Source: Aurantiacibacter zhengii (GTDB taxonomy: Bacteria > Pseudomonadota > Alphaproteobacteria > Sphingomonadales > Sphingomonadaceae). From it: a stretch of DNA of 64,000 bases. The position numbers and the translations under genes are program-made. The stretch is from assembly GCF_003584125.1 (NCBI RefSeq), contig NZ_QXFL01000005.1, forward strand, positions 202,479 to 266,478. Reading direction: 5' to 3'. Below the pieces are notes generated by a model. It made no database searches, was not told the origin of the DNA, and saw nothing but the letters and a program-made list of their open reading frames with translations. Positions within the stretch are counted from its first letter, which is position 1. Each line of letters opens with the position of its first letter. Shown here one piece after another: positions 30,757 to 38,788 of the stretch.

Positions 30757-31283
30757 GCGGCACGCTGGCCAGCCAGTGCAACTGGCAGGAGGAAGGCGGC
30801 GGAGAGGCCGCGGCAGCACGGTGCCTCGATTTCCTGACAGAGGTTGGCATCCCGGTGCGGCTGCGCGCTGCGGAGGAACTGGACCAGCTGATCGACGGGC
30901 TAGCCATTCGCGACGGTGCGCTGGTCGTCGATCCCGATGTCACGATCTGGCCGGGAGACCTGCTGCACGAGGCGGGCCATATCGCCGTGATGCCCGCCGA
31001 TATTCGTCCCAACCTGGGGGAGATCGAGGCCAACCGCGACGAGGAACTGATGGCAATCGCATGGTCTTACGCCGCGGCTAAGGTGTGTGACATCGGCCTG
31101 CGCCAGCTGTTCCACCCGGCCGGCTATCGCGGACGCAGCGAATTTGCCGCTTCCACCTACGCCATCGGCGGCTTTGCCGGTTCCGACGGGCTTGCCGCCC
31201 ATGGGATGACCGTGATCGACCTGCCCACCGCCCTGGCGCAGGGCGTGGGCACCTATCCCAACATGCTGCGCTGGCTGCGCTAG
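30753..31283 (+). CDS. Putative small zincin-like protein (HEAGH), unknown family
   Basis: A 176-residue soluble protein. A canonical HExxH is present in LLHEAGHIAV (about 71-80), and a possible third zinc ligand follows in RDEELMAIAWSYAA (about 95-108), the arrangement of a gluzincin-type metalloprotease. No signal peptide or membrane segment. I do not recognise a named family. ATG 30753 overlaps the stop of the M48 protease gene by ATGA, so the two putative zinc proteases are translationally coupled. Confidence 0.68.
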   Translation: MSGTLASQCNWQEEGGGEAAAARCLDFLTEVGIPVRLRAAEELDQLIDGLAIRDGALVVDPDVTIWPGDLLHEAGHIAVMPADIRPNLGEIEANRDEELMAIAWSYAAAKVCDIGLRQLFHPAGYRGRSEFAASTYAIGGFAGSDGLAAHGMTVIDLPTALAQGVGTYPNMLRWLR

Positions 31284-31324
31284 ACTGTTGGCCTGCACAC
31301 CCCTTTGCGGCTAGCCAGCAGCGC

Positions 31325-31975
31325 ATGACGAAAGACCAGATCTTCGAATTCTTCCGCCGCCTGGCAGAGGACAATCCCGCACCCGAAACAGAGCTGGAAT
31401 ATGGCAATGCCTACCAGCTTGTCGTTGCCGTGGCCCTATCGGCGCAAGCCACCGATGTCGGCGTGAACAAGGCGACCCGCGCGCTGTTCGCCAAGGTCGA
31501 AACGCCCGCGCAGATGCTGGACCTCGGCGAGGACAGCCTGATCCAGCACATCAAGACCATCGGCCTGTTCAACTCCAAGGCGAAGAACGTGATCGCGCTA
31601 AGCCAGTTGCTGGTGGACGAATACGGCGGAGAGGTACCAAGCACGCGCGAAGACCTTGTCCGGCTGCCGGGCGTGGGCCGCAAGACGGCGAACGTGGTGC
31701 TCAACTGCTGGTTCGGGCAAGAAACCTTCGCGGTCGACACCCATATCCTGCGGGTCGGCAATCGCACAGGCCTTGCCAAGGGCAAGACGCCCGAACAGGT
31801 GGAGGCCAAACTGGAAAAGCGCGTGCCGCAACCGTTCCGCCTCCACGCCCATCACTGGTTGATCCTGCACGGGCGCTACGTCTGCAAGGCGCGCACGCCT
31901 GAATGCTGGCGCTGCCCGGTGGTGGACCTGTGCAGTTTCCGCAAGAAGGTGCTTGAAAAGCCGAAGGGGCGTTAA
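31325..31975 (+). CDS. nth: Endonuclease III
   Basis: DNA glycosylase/AP lyase for oxidised pyrimidines. The 216 residues contain the helix-hairpin-helix LPGVGRKTANVV with catalytic Lys, the catalytic Asp in VDTHILRVGNR, and the C-terminal 4Fe-4S loop C-x6-C-x2-C-x5-C (CKARTPECWRC…C). The stop overlaps the stop of the convergent GFA gene. Confidence 0.96.
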   Translation: MTKDQIFEFFRRLAEDNPAPETELEYGNAYQLVVAVALSAQATDVGVNKATRALFAKVETPAQMLDLGEDSLIQHIKTIGLFNSKAKNVIALSQLLVDEYGGEVPSTREDLVRLPGVGRKTANVVLNCWFGQETFAVDTHILRVGNRTGLAKGKTPEQVEAKLEKRVPQPFRLHAHHWLILHGRYVCKARTPECWRCPVVDLCSFRKKVLEKPKGR

Positions 31976-32370
31976 AGCGTTTCCGCCTCGCGCACGTATC
32001 CGAATTCACCCTCGCCTGCCCAGTTGCGGCCATCGGGATAACGCAGTTCCACACCCGAAAGATCGGCGGGATCTGCCAGAAGCATGTTCACGCCCATCAT
32101 GGTGTTGCCGTGGACTGCGACCGCAGCCTCGGTCAGCACGAAATGCGTAGTCGCCCCGCACTTGATGCAGGAATGCACCTCCGCTGCGGGGCTTTCCTTG
32201 TCGGAGCGCCTGAAGCCTGTCGTTGCTCCTGCAATCTCGACCTGGTCGGGATGAAAATAGCTCCACCGCGCGCCGGATTTGGCGCACAGGGTGCAGTTGC
32301 ACGCGTGAACGAACTCCGGCTTTTGCGAAAGCGCGATGGACACTTCGCCGCACAGGCAATCGAAAGTCAT
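31972..32370 (-). CDS. GFA/CENP-V-domain zinc protein
   Basis: A 132-residue protein of the GFA (glutathione-dependent formaldehyde-activating enzyme-like) family. Zinc cysteines are seen as CLCGE (about 5-9), CNCTLCAKSG (about 24-33) and CIKCGATTHF (about 68-77). Most members have no proven substrate; activity with S-hydroxymethyl-glutathione applies only to some. Its TAA overlaps the TAA of nth on the other strand. It is followed upstream by the transporter gene on the same strand with a 9-base gap. Confidence 0.85.
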   Translation of the reverse strand: MTFDCLCGEVSIALSQKPEFVHACNCTLCAKSGARWSYFHPDQVEIAGATTGFRRSDKESPAAEVHSCIKCGATTHFVLTEAAVAVHGNTMMGVNMLLADPADLSGVELRYPDGRNWAGEGEFGYVREAETL

Positions 32371-32379
32371 CAGCGCCTC

Positions 32380-33615
32380 CTACACATCGTCTGCCGAGAT
32401 CATTTCCGCGCGATCGATGTCGCCGGTCAGGCTGGCCACGGTAGTTGCCACGGCGGCATCCCCGGAAACGTTGGTGGTGGTGCGCATCATGTCCATGATC
32501 CGGTCCACGCCAGCCACGAAGGCAATCGTTTCCAGCGGCACGCCAACCGCGCCGAATACCAGCGCCATCATGATCAGGCCCGCGCCCGGAATGCCCGCCG
32601 CGCCCACGGCACCCAGCGTGCCGAGGATCGAGATCATGAAGTAGTCGCCCCACGACAGGTCCACGCCGAAGATCTGCGCACCGAACAAGGTGGCAAGGCC
32701 CAGGTACATCGCCGTGCCGTTCATATTGATCGTTGCGCCCAGCGAAATGACGAAACTGGCGACCGAGTTGCTGATGCCCAGGTTCCGCTCGGCGCAGCGC
32801 AGGGTGACTGGCAGCGTCGCATTGGAACTGGCGGTGGAGTAGCTGACCGCGATGGCATCGACGATGCCACGGAAGAAATCGCGCACTGGCAGGCGGGCGA
32901 TGAACTTGATCATGCCCGAATAGATTACCCCGATAATCAGCAGGCAGCCAAGGTAGTTGAGGAACACCAGCTTGCCCAATGCGGCCAGCGCTTCCAGCCC
33001 CAGCGTGCCCGCTACCCAGGCCATCAGCGCGAAGACGCCAAAGGGGGTGAGTTCCATCACCACCATCGTAACCTTTTGCATGACGACAGAGCCGCTGTCG
33101 AAAATCTTGAGCACCGGCTCGCCGTCTTCCTTCGCCATGAGGATGCCGATACCCAGCAGCAGCGAGAAGATGATCAGCGGCAGGACATTCACATCCGCCA
33201 TTACCTGCACGGGGCTTTGCGGCACCATGCCCAGCAGCATTTCGCGCCAGGTCGTCTCATTGGGTTCGGGTATCGCACCCATCTCGATAGAGGAGGTGTC
33301 GACCCCGGCGCCCGGCGCGACCACCGTGCCAAGGAACAGCCCCAGCCACACCGCCAGCTGGCCGGTCACCACGAACAGCAGCAGCGCGCGCCATCCGATG
33401 CGGCCCAGCTTGCGAATGTCGCCGATGGAGGCAACGCCCGCGACCAGGCTGAAGAAGATCAGCGGCACCACCAGCATCTTGATGAAGGCGACGAAGATAT
33501 CGCCGATGATCTTGATGCTTTCCGCCCCCGGTCCCCACAACCGGCCCAGGATGATGCCAAGGATCAGGGCAGCGATAACCCGCTGCCACAGCGGAATGGC
33601 TAACCAGCGTTTCAT
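32380..33615 (-). CDS. Dicarboxylate/amino acid:cation symporter (DAACS family)
   Basis: Sodium- or proton-coupled carrier of the GltP/DctA family. The 411 residues have eight helices plus two re-entrant loops, the serine-rich loop SYSTASSNATLP (about 255-266), NMNGTA (about 297) and the C-terminal VDRIMDMMRTTTNVSGD. Substrate (glutamate, aspartate or C4-dicarboxylate) cannot be decided by eye. ATG 33615 overlaps the dapE stop (ATGA), so dapE and the carrier are coupled. Confidence 0.9.
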   Translation of the reverse strand: MKRWLAIPLWQRVIAALILGIILGRLWGPGAESIKIIGDIFVAFIKMLVVPLIFFSLVAGVASIGDIRKLGRIGWRALLLFVVTGQLAVWLGLFLGTVVAPGAGVDTSSIEMGAIPEPNETTWREMLLGMVPQSPVQVMADVNVLPLIIFSLLLGIGILMAKEDGEPVLKIFDSGSVVMQKVTMVVMELTPFGVFALMAWVAGTLGLEALAALGKLVFLNYLGCLLIIGVIYSGMIKFIARLPVRDFFRGIVDAIAVSYSTASSNATLPVTLRCAERNLGISNSVASFVISLGATINMNGTAMYLGLATLFGAQIFGVDLSWGDYFMISILGTLGAVGAAGIPGAGLIMMALVFGAVGVPLETIAFVAGVDRIMDMMRTTTNVSGDAAVATTVASLTGDIDRAEMISADDV

Positions 33616-34781
33616 GAAAGCGATTTCTCCTTGGCCGATAGGGCGGCCAGCGCGACCCGGCGGTAGATTGCAGTCAACGTGGCAAGGTCGTCAACCGCCA
33701 CGGCCTCGTCGGTCTTGTGCATGGTGGCGTTGACCAGCCCGAACTCGATGACCGGGCACAGGTCTTTCAGGAAGCGCGCGTCGGATGTGCCGCCGGTGGT
33801 GGAGCGTTCGGGATCGATACCCGTCTCCGCCTTCACCGCGTCGGCAATCATTTGCGAGAACGCGCCGGGCGGCGTCAGGAACGGTTCCCCGCTGATGACA
33901 GGGCGCGCGGTGCCGCCGTGCTTTTCGGCGATGGCGATGACTTTATCTGACAGCGATGCGCCCGAATGCAGGTCGTTGAAGCGGATGGAAATCCGCGCCG
34001 TGGCCTTGCCGGGGATGACATTGTGCGCGCGGTTGGGAACGTCGAATTCGGTGATTTCAAGGTTGCTGGGTTGGAACCAGTCGGTCCCTTCATCCAGCAC
34101 CAGCGCGTCCAGCTCGGCTAGGATGGCGACCATTGTCGGCATCGGGTTGTCGGCCAGGTGCGGATAGGCAACGTGGCCTTGCGTGCCAGTAACTTCCAGC
34201 CAGATGTTGACTGAGCCGCGCCGACCGATCTTCATCATGTCGCCCAGCCGGTTCACGCTGGTGGGCTCCCCCACCAAGCACAGATCGGGAATATCGCCGC
34301 GCGCCCTCATCCGGTCGATCAGCGCACGCGTGCCATGCAGCGCGGGGCCTTCCTCGTCCCCGGTGATGATGAAGCTGAGCGTGCCCGCTTCTGCCGGGAT
34401 TTCGGCGACGGCGGCGACCATGCAAGCGATGGAGCCCTTCATGTCGACGGCACCGCGCCCATAGAGCAGGTCTCCACCCGGCTCGTTGCGCACCTCCGGG
34501 GCGAAGGGCCCGCTGGACCAGCCATCGCCGGGCGGCACCACGTCGACATGGCCGGCAAAGGCAAAGTGCGGCGAACCTGCGGGACCGCGCCGAATGGCAA
34601 AGAGGTTTTCGACAGGCTCTTCGTCGGTGCCTTCCGGGCCATCGCCACGGGTGAAACGATCCACCTCGAAACCAAGGTCGGCGAGCATTTCTTGCAGCAT
34701 GTCGAACACCGGGCCGCGCGCGGGCGTCACGCTTTTGCACGCGATCAGGTGTCGGGCATTGGCAAGCGGGTCGTTGCTCAC
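33612..34781 (-). CDS. dapE: Succinyl-diaminopimelate desuccinylase
   Basis: Zinc hydrolase of the succinylase branch of lysine/diaminopimelate synthesis. The 389 residues have the M20 metal motifs: AGHVDVVP, GRGAVDMKG and TGDEEGPA. Start is GTG 34781, which overlaps the TGA of the upstream GST gene as GTGA; the longer open frame would run inside that gene. The order GST-dapE-carrier forms a tightly overlapping unit. Confidence 0.94.
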   Translation of the reverse strand: MSNDPLANARHLIACKSVTPARGPVFDMLQEMLADLGFEVDRFTRGDGPEGTDEEPVENLFAIRRGPAGSPHFAFAGHVDVVPPGDGWSSGPFAPEVRNEPGGDLLYGRGAVDMKGSIACMVAAVAEIPAEAGTLSFIITGDEEGPALHGTRALIDRMRARGDIPDLCLVGEPTSVNRLGDMMKIGRRGSVNIWLEVTGTQGHVAYPHLADNPMPTMVAILAELDALVLDEGTDWFQPSNLEITEFDVPNRAHNVIPGKATARISIRFNDLHSGASLSDKVIAIAEKHGGTARPVISGEPFLTPPGAFSQMIADAVKAETGIDPERSTTGGTSDARFLKDLCPVIEFGLVNATMHKTDEAVAVDDLATLTAIYRRVALAALSAKEKSLS

Positions 34782-35443
34782 GAGCTGGTGCCCACCTCGA
34801 ACTGCGAAATGGTCCATTCCTCAGCCATCGCGGCCTCTACCCATTGCTGCATCCAGTCATGTTCCCACAGGGCCTGCATGTAGGCCTGCGCGAAACCCGG
34901 CACTCCGATGCCGTAGGTGAGGAAGCGGCTGACGATCGGTGCATAAAAGATATCCGCTGCACTGAAGGTACCGAAAAGGAAAGGTCCGCCCTTGCCGAAG
35001 CGCGCGCGCGCTTCGGCCCACAGACCGAGGATGCGCACGATGTTGCCCTTGCATTCGTCGGACAGGTCCACGTCCACGCGAGCGCGGATGTTCATCGGGC
35101 AATTGCGCCGCAGCGGCAGGTAGGAAGAATGCATTTCCGCCACCATGGCCCGCGCCATGCCGCGCGCGGCATCGTTCTTCGGCCAGAAACGGTCGCGCCC
35201 GACCTTGTCTGCCAGGTATTCGAGGATGGCCAGGCTGTCCCACACGACGACATCGCCGTCCCACAGCACCGGCACCTTTCCGGCAGATGGCTGGAAATCG
35301 CCATCCTGCGCCTTCATCGCCTGCCAGTCGTCGCCATCGATATGGACCGTCAGCTCCTCGAACGAGAGCCCGCTCTGCTTTGCGGCAAGCCAGCCGCGCA
35401 GCGACCAGCTGGAATAATTCTTGTTACCGATGATGAGCTTCAT
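34778..35443 (-). CDS. Glutathione S-transferase family protein
   Basis: A 221-residue protein with the thioredoxin-like GST N-terminal domain (starts MKLIIGNKNYSSWSLRGWLA; the S-S-W-S stretch sits where the GSH-activating Ser is found) and an all-helical C-terminal domain (about 90-215). The cis-proline region is KVPVLWDGD and the GSH-binding E-S-type step appears as DSLAILEYL. Substrate unknown. First gene of the GST-dapE-carrier unit. Confidence 0.87.
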   Translation of the reverse strand: MKLIIGNKNYSSWSLRGWLAAKQSGLSFEELTVHIDGDDWQAMKAQDGDFQPSAGKVPVLWDGDVVVWDSLAILEYLADKVGRDRFWPKNDAARGMARAMVAEMHSSYLPLRRNCPMNIRARVDVDLSDECKGNIVRILGLWAEARARFGKGGPFLFGTFSAADIFYAPIVSRFLTYGIGVPGFAQAYMQALWEHDWMQQWVEAAMAEEWTISQFEVGTSS

Positions 35444-35628
35444 GTGTGGCGCGGTTCCCTGTTTGACGCGAGGCCTAACCGTTCAGGCTGATACTGTCGA
35501 GCATGAACAACCGCGCCGTGCCGGTAAGAACTTGCTGAACGAGCGTTCACCTTATTGCCGGTTTGTTAACCATCCTCTGGCACGAGACGAGATGCCGCAG
35601 AATGCGCTGGCGAAACGAAAGGTAAAGA

Positions 35629-37947
35629 GTGGTCGGCAAGGCCCCTGCAACCAAACGCGAAGCCAACTGGCTCGAAAGGGTTCGCCATGTCGCGATGGCG
35701 GGCCTGATCGCGCTCGTGCTGCACACGCTGACAGTATTCGTACCGCTCGACCAACTGGGCTGGGTAATCCAGTCGCGCGCAGCCTCGCAGCCTGCTTCCG
35801 GCGACATTGTCTTCGTCGGCACCAGGACCGATCTCGCCGATCCCGATCAGCCCGCGGGGCGGCGGCAACTGGCCGACCTTGTCGACAGGCTGGATGCCGC
35901 AGGGGCAAAGGCGGTGTATATCGACCTGCCATTCGAACGCGCCTCCGACCCGGCCGCCGATCGAAGCCTCAACGAAAGTCTTCGCGCCTTCGCAGGCGAA
36001 AGTTACATGGTGCTGCCGATCCGGACGGGCCTCGACGGCGACCCCATACTTGTCAGCAACGCGCCGGAAGTCGGTGCCGGAATTCCCGAAGTCGCCGCCG
36101 ACAACTGGATGAACTTCCTCGGCTTTACATGGGACCTTCCCTACCAGGTGTCTTCGGGCGAGCGCGCCCTGCCCAATGTTGCTGCTCAACTTGCTGGCGA
36201 TGTCGAGATCGAGGGGGACAGGTTCCCTATCAGCTATGTCTTCTCGCGTTCCTCCATCCCCACATACCGTTTCGCCGACCTGCAGCGCGCCGGCGCGGAT
36301 CTTGACCAGTTTTCCGGCAAGACCGTCGTCATCGGGGACGCAGGGCTGGAACAGTCGGCCGGGCGCAAGATCCCGGGCCACGTTGCGGTTCCGCAGTCGA
36401 TCATCTCGATCTACGGGGCAGAAACGCTGAAGGCCGGGCACACGCAATTCATCAACGGATTGCTGGTCCTCATTGCGGTCTTTGCCGCCTTGCTGTTGGC
36501 AAGCACCTGCACGAGGCAAACAATCCGCTACGCTGCATATGCCGCAATTGCCTGTGCAATCCCCATCAGTCTCCTGGCCGCAGCCTTTGCCGCGACGCGG
36601 GTGAGCGTTGCCGATTCGCTGGTCTTGCTGGCCGTCTTCGCGTTTTACCGGATGCGAACGTCGATGCGGCGCAAGCTGCGACTGGTCGATTCGGACACAA
36701 ACCTGCCGACATTTGCCGCACTGGAGGCCGACAAGAGCATAGCCGAAAACGTTCCTGCAATCATCGTAGCTAGGATCCACAGGTTCGAGGAAGTGCGTCG
36801 CAGCCTCCCGCTCGACCTGCATGCCGAATACCTGCTGGCCATCACCGGACGACTGAATGCCGCCACGCAGGAGGCTACGATCTACATCGGACAGGGCCAC
36901 CTTCTGGGCTGGACGATGGCCGAAAAGGACCCCGCTCTCCTGCGCGAGCACCTGGAAGGCCTGCGGGCACTGTTCGCATCGCCCCTGGTGGTTGGCGAGC
37001 AGCAGGTCGATGTCGGCATTACCTTTGGCATCGACATCACCCCCAGCCCCAACGTGGCGCGGCGCTTGGCCGCAGCGGTGGCTGTCGCGGAAAAGACCAA
37101 CGAGACTTTCGAACCGATTGCGATCGCCGATTCCGCATCGCAGGAAGACCTTATCTGGAATATTTCGCTGCAAGCGCGGATCGATGCAGCGCTCAGCAAT
37201 GGCGAGATCTATCTGGCGTTCCAGCCCAAGGTCATGGTGCAATCAGGGGAGATCGTCGGGGCTGAAGCGCTGGTACGCTGGAAGGACCCGGTCAAGGGCC
37301 ACATCCCCCCAGACTACTTCATTCGCCAGTGCGAAACTGCCGGACGCATGAGCCAATTGACCCGGTTCGTGCTGGAAGAAGCCTGCAAGGCCGGCAATGC
37401 CTTCGAGCGCGAGGGGCTGCATCTGCCGATCGCGGTAAACATTTCCGCCACGCTGCTGCACGAGCGCTCCATCGTCGCCATGGTTTCGGATGTCCTTGAC
37501 CGGCATTGCTACGATCCGCGTCGCCTGACGCTGGAAATCACCGAGACCTTCCGCATTTCGAACCTCGATCTCGCAGCCGAGATCCTCGGCGAGTTGAAGG
37601 CACTGGGTACGAAAATCTCGATGGACGATTTCGGGGTGGGTGCCGCAAGCCTCGAAGCGCTTCTGAAACTGCCTTTCTCCGAGCTCAAGATCGACCGGAT
37701 GTTCATCGCGCCGATGGTCGGCGACACCAAGGCGCAGGGCATTGTGAAGAACATCCTCCAGATGGGCCGCGACCTGCGAATCATCGTTGTTGCGGAGGGG
37801 GTCGAGGACGCCGGAACGTTAACCTTGTTGCGTGATTCGGGCTGCATCGTGGCCCAGGGCTTCGCCATTTCCCGACCCGTCAGATTCGAGAAAATCCTGC
37901 AATATCATAAGGCTAAGGAAATCGGAGCGTTAAAAAACATAGTTTAG
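35629..37947 (+). CDS. CHASE2 - degenerate GGDEF - EAL membrane signalling protein
   Basis: A 772-residue inner-membrane protein. One N-terminal helix (about 20-40) is followed by a periplasmic CHASE2 sensor domain (about 45-275), three helices (about 283-345), a GGDEF-like region without a GGDEF motif (about 360-500), and an EAL domain (about 515-760). The EAL domain keeps the catalytic set: GAEALVRW, EITET, DDFGVG, ELKIDRMFI, AEGVED and GFAISRP. It should therefore be a cyclic-di-GMP phosphodiesterase with no cyclase activity. Start is GTG 35629 with AAAGGTAAAGA upstream. Confidence 0.9.
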   Translation: MVGKAPATKREANWLERVRHVAMAGLIALVLHTLTVFVPLDQLGWVIQSRAASQPASGDIVFVGTRTDLADPDQPAGRRQLADLVDRLDAAGAKAVYIDLPFERASDPAADRSLNESLRAFAGESYMVLPIRTGLDGDPILVSNAPEVGAGIPEVAADNWMNFLGFTWDLPYQVSSGERALPNVAAQLAGDVEIEGDRFPISYVFSRSSIPTYRFADLQRAGADLDQFSGKTVVIGDAGLEQSAGRKIPGHVAVPQSIISIYGAETLKAGHTQFINGLLVLIAVFAALLLASTCTRQTIRYAAYAAIACAIPISLLAAAFAATRVSVADSLVLLAVFAFYRMRTSMRRKLRLVDSDTNLPTFAALEADKSIAENVPAIIVARIHRFEEVRRSLPLDLHAEYLLAITGRLNAATQEATIYIGQGHLLGWTMAEKDPALLREHLEGLRALFASPLVVGEQQVDVGITFGIDITPSPNVARRLAAAVAVAEKTNETFEPIAIADSASQEDLIWNISLQARIDAALSNGEIYLAFQPKVMVQSGEIVGAEALVRWKDPVKGHIPPDYFIRQCETAGRMSQLTRFVLEEACKAGNAFEREGLHLPIAVNISATLLHERSIVAMVSDVLDRHCYDPRRLTLEITETFRISNLDLAAEILGELKALGTKISMDDFGVGAASLEALLKLPFSELKIDRMFIAPMVGDTKAQGIVKNILQMGRDLRIIVVAEGVEDAGTLTLLRDSGCIVAQGFAISRPVRFEKILQYHKAKEIGALKNIV

Positions 37948-38004
37948 ACTTTACAAAGATTGTTGGTTAATGCACGAACCTCCTGACGCAACAGGAGATT
38001 TGCC

Positions 38005-38049
38005 ATGGGTCGTAGTATCTGGGACTGGCTTTTCGGCGGTCGTAACTGA
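38005..38049 (+). CDS. Candidate 14-residue small protein
   Basis: ATG 38005 is preceded by ACAGGAGATTTGCC (AGGAG seven bases from the ATG), one of the best ribosome binding sites in the window. It opens a 14-codon frame, MGRSIWDWLFGGRN, followed by TGA and, 21 bases later, a perfect intrinsic terminator. The peptide is amphipathic, with two Trp, Leu, Phe and Ile between basic ends, as in small membrane-interacting peptides. No family known to me. It could alternatively be a leader peptide, but no gene follows on this strand. Confidence 0.5.
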   Translation: MGRSIWDWLFGGRN

Positions 38050-38070
38050 TCCGAAAGTCAGACATGAATC

Positions 38071-38105
38071 AAAAAAGGCGCCCTCACCGGCGCCTTTTTT
38101 TATGT
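38071..38105. terminator. Strong bidirectional intrinsic terminator
   Basis: A perfect 12-pair stem, AAAAAAGGCGCC / GGCGCCTTTTTT, with a six-base loop. It serves the 14-codon frame on the plus strand and engB on the minus strand. Confidence 0.92.
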
Positions 38106-38146
38106 CTGAAATCAGGTGCCCTGCGAGCGGTTCGCTCGCGCCCGGA

Positions 38147-38788
38147 CTACTCCCGAATGTCGCTCAGGATAGCCGCGCGCAATTCTTCCAGGCCCATGCC
38201 CTTTTCAGAACTGGTGACGTGCATCTGCGGATAGGCTGCGGGGTGCTTGCGAACCTCTTCCTCGACCTTGCTCCGCACCGCCTCCAGTTCGCTGGCCTTC
38301 ACCTTGTCGGCCTTGGTCAGCACGATGCGATAGCCCACCGCTGCCTCGTCCAGCATGGTCATCATCTCGCGGTCGGTGTCCTTCAGTCCGTGGCGGCTGT
38401 CGACCAGCACCATGGTGCGCTTGAGCGGCACCCGGCCGCGCAGGAAAGTGCGCACCAGCTTGCGCCAATTGTCCACCACCTTCAGCGGCGCCTTGGCAAA
38501 GCCATAGCCCGGCATGTCGACGAGCCGGAACTGGGTGGGATCGCCTACCTCGAAGAAGTTCAGTTCCTGCGTGCGGCCCGGCGTTACCGAGGTACGCGCA
38601 ATCGCCTTCCTCTGCACCAGCGCATTGATCAGCGAGCTCTTGCCGACGTTGGAGCGCCCGGCAAAAGCGATCTCCGGATAGTCGGGATCGGGCAGGTGCT
38701 TCAGCTGCGGAGCGGACAGCAGGAATTCCACCCGCCCGGAGAACAGCTTACTCGCCTCCTTCGCCAGATGTTGCTCTTCGGGGGTCAC
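38147..38788 (-). CDS. engB: Ribosome biogenesis GTPase EngB (YihA)
   Basis: Essential GTPase involved in 50S subunit assembly and cell division. The 213 residues show G1 GRSNVGKSSL, G2 region TSVTPGRTQ, G3 DMPGYGFAK and G4 TKADK. GTG 38788 overlaps the yidC TGA (GTGA), so it is coupled to yidC. The much longer open frame upstream lies inside yidC and is not used. Confidence 0.94.
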   Translation of the reverse strand: MTPEEQHLAKEASKLFSGRVEFLLSAPQLKHLPDPDYPEIAFAGRSNVGKSSLINALVQRKAIARTSVTPGRTQELNFFEVGDPTQFRLVDMPGYGFAKAPLKVVDNWRKLVRTFLRGRVPLKRTMVLVDSRHGLKDTDREMMTMLDEAAVGYRIVLTKADKVKASELEAVRSKVEEEVRKHPAAYPQMHVTSSEKGMGLEELRAAILSDIRE

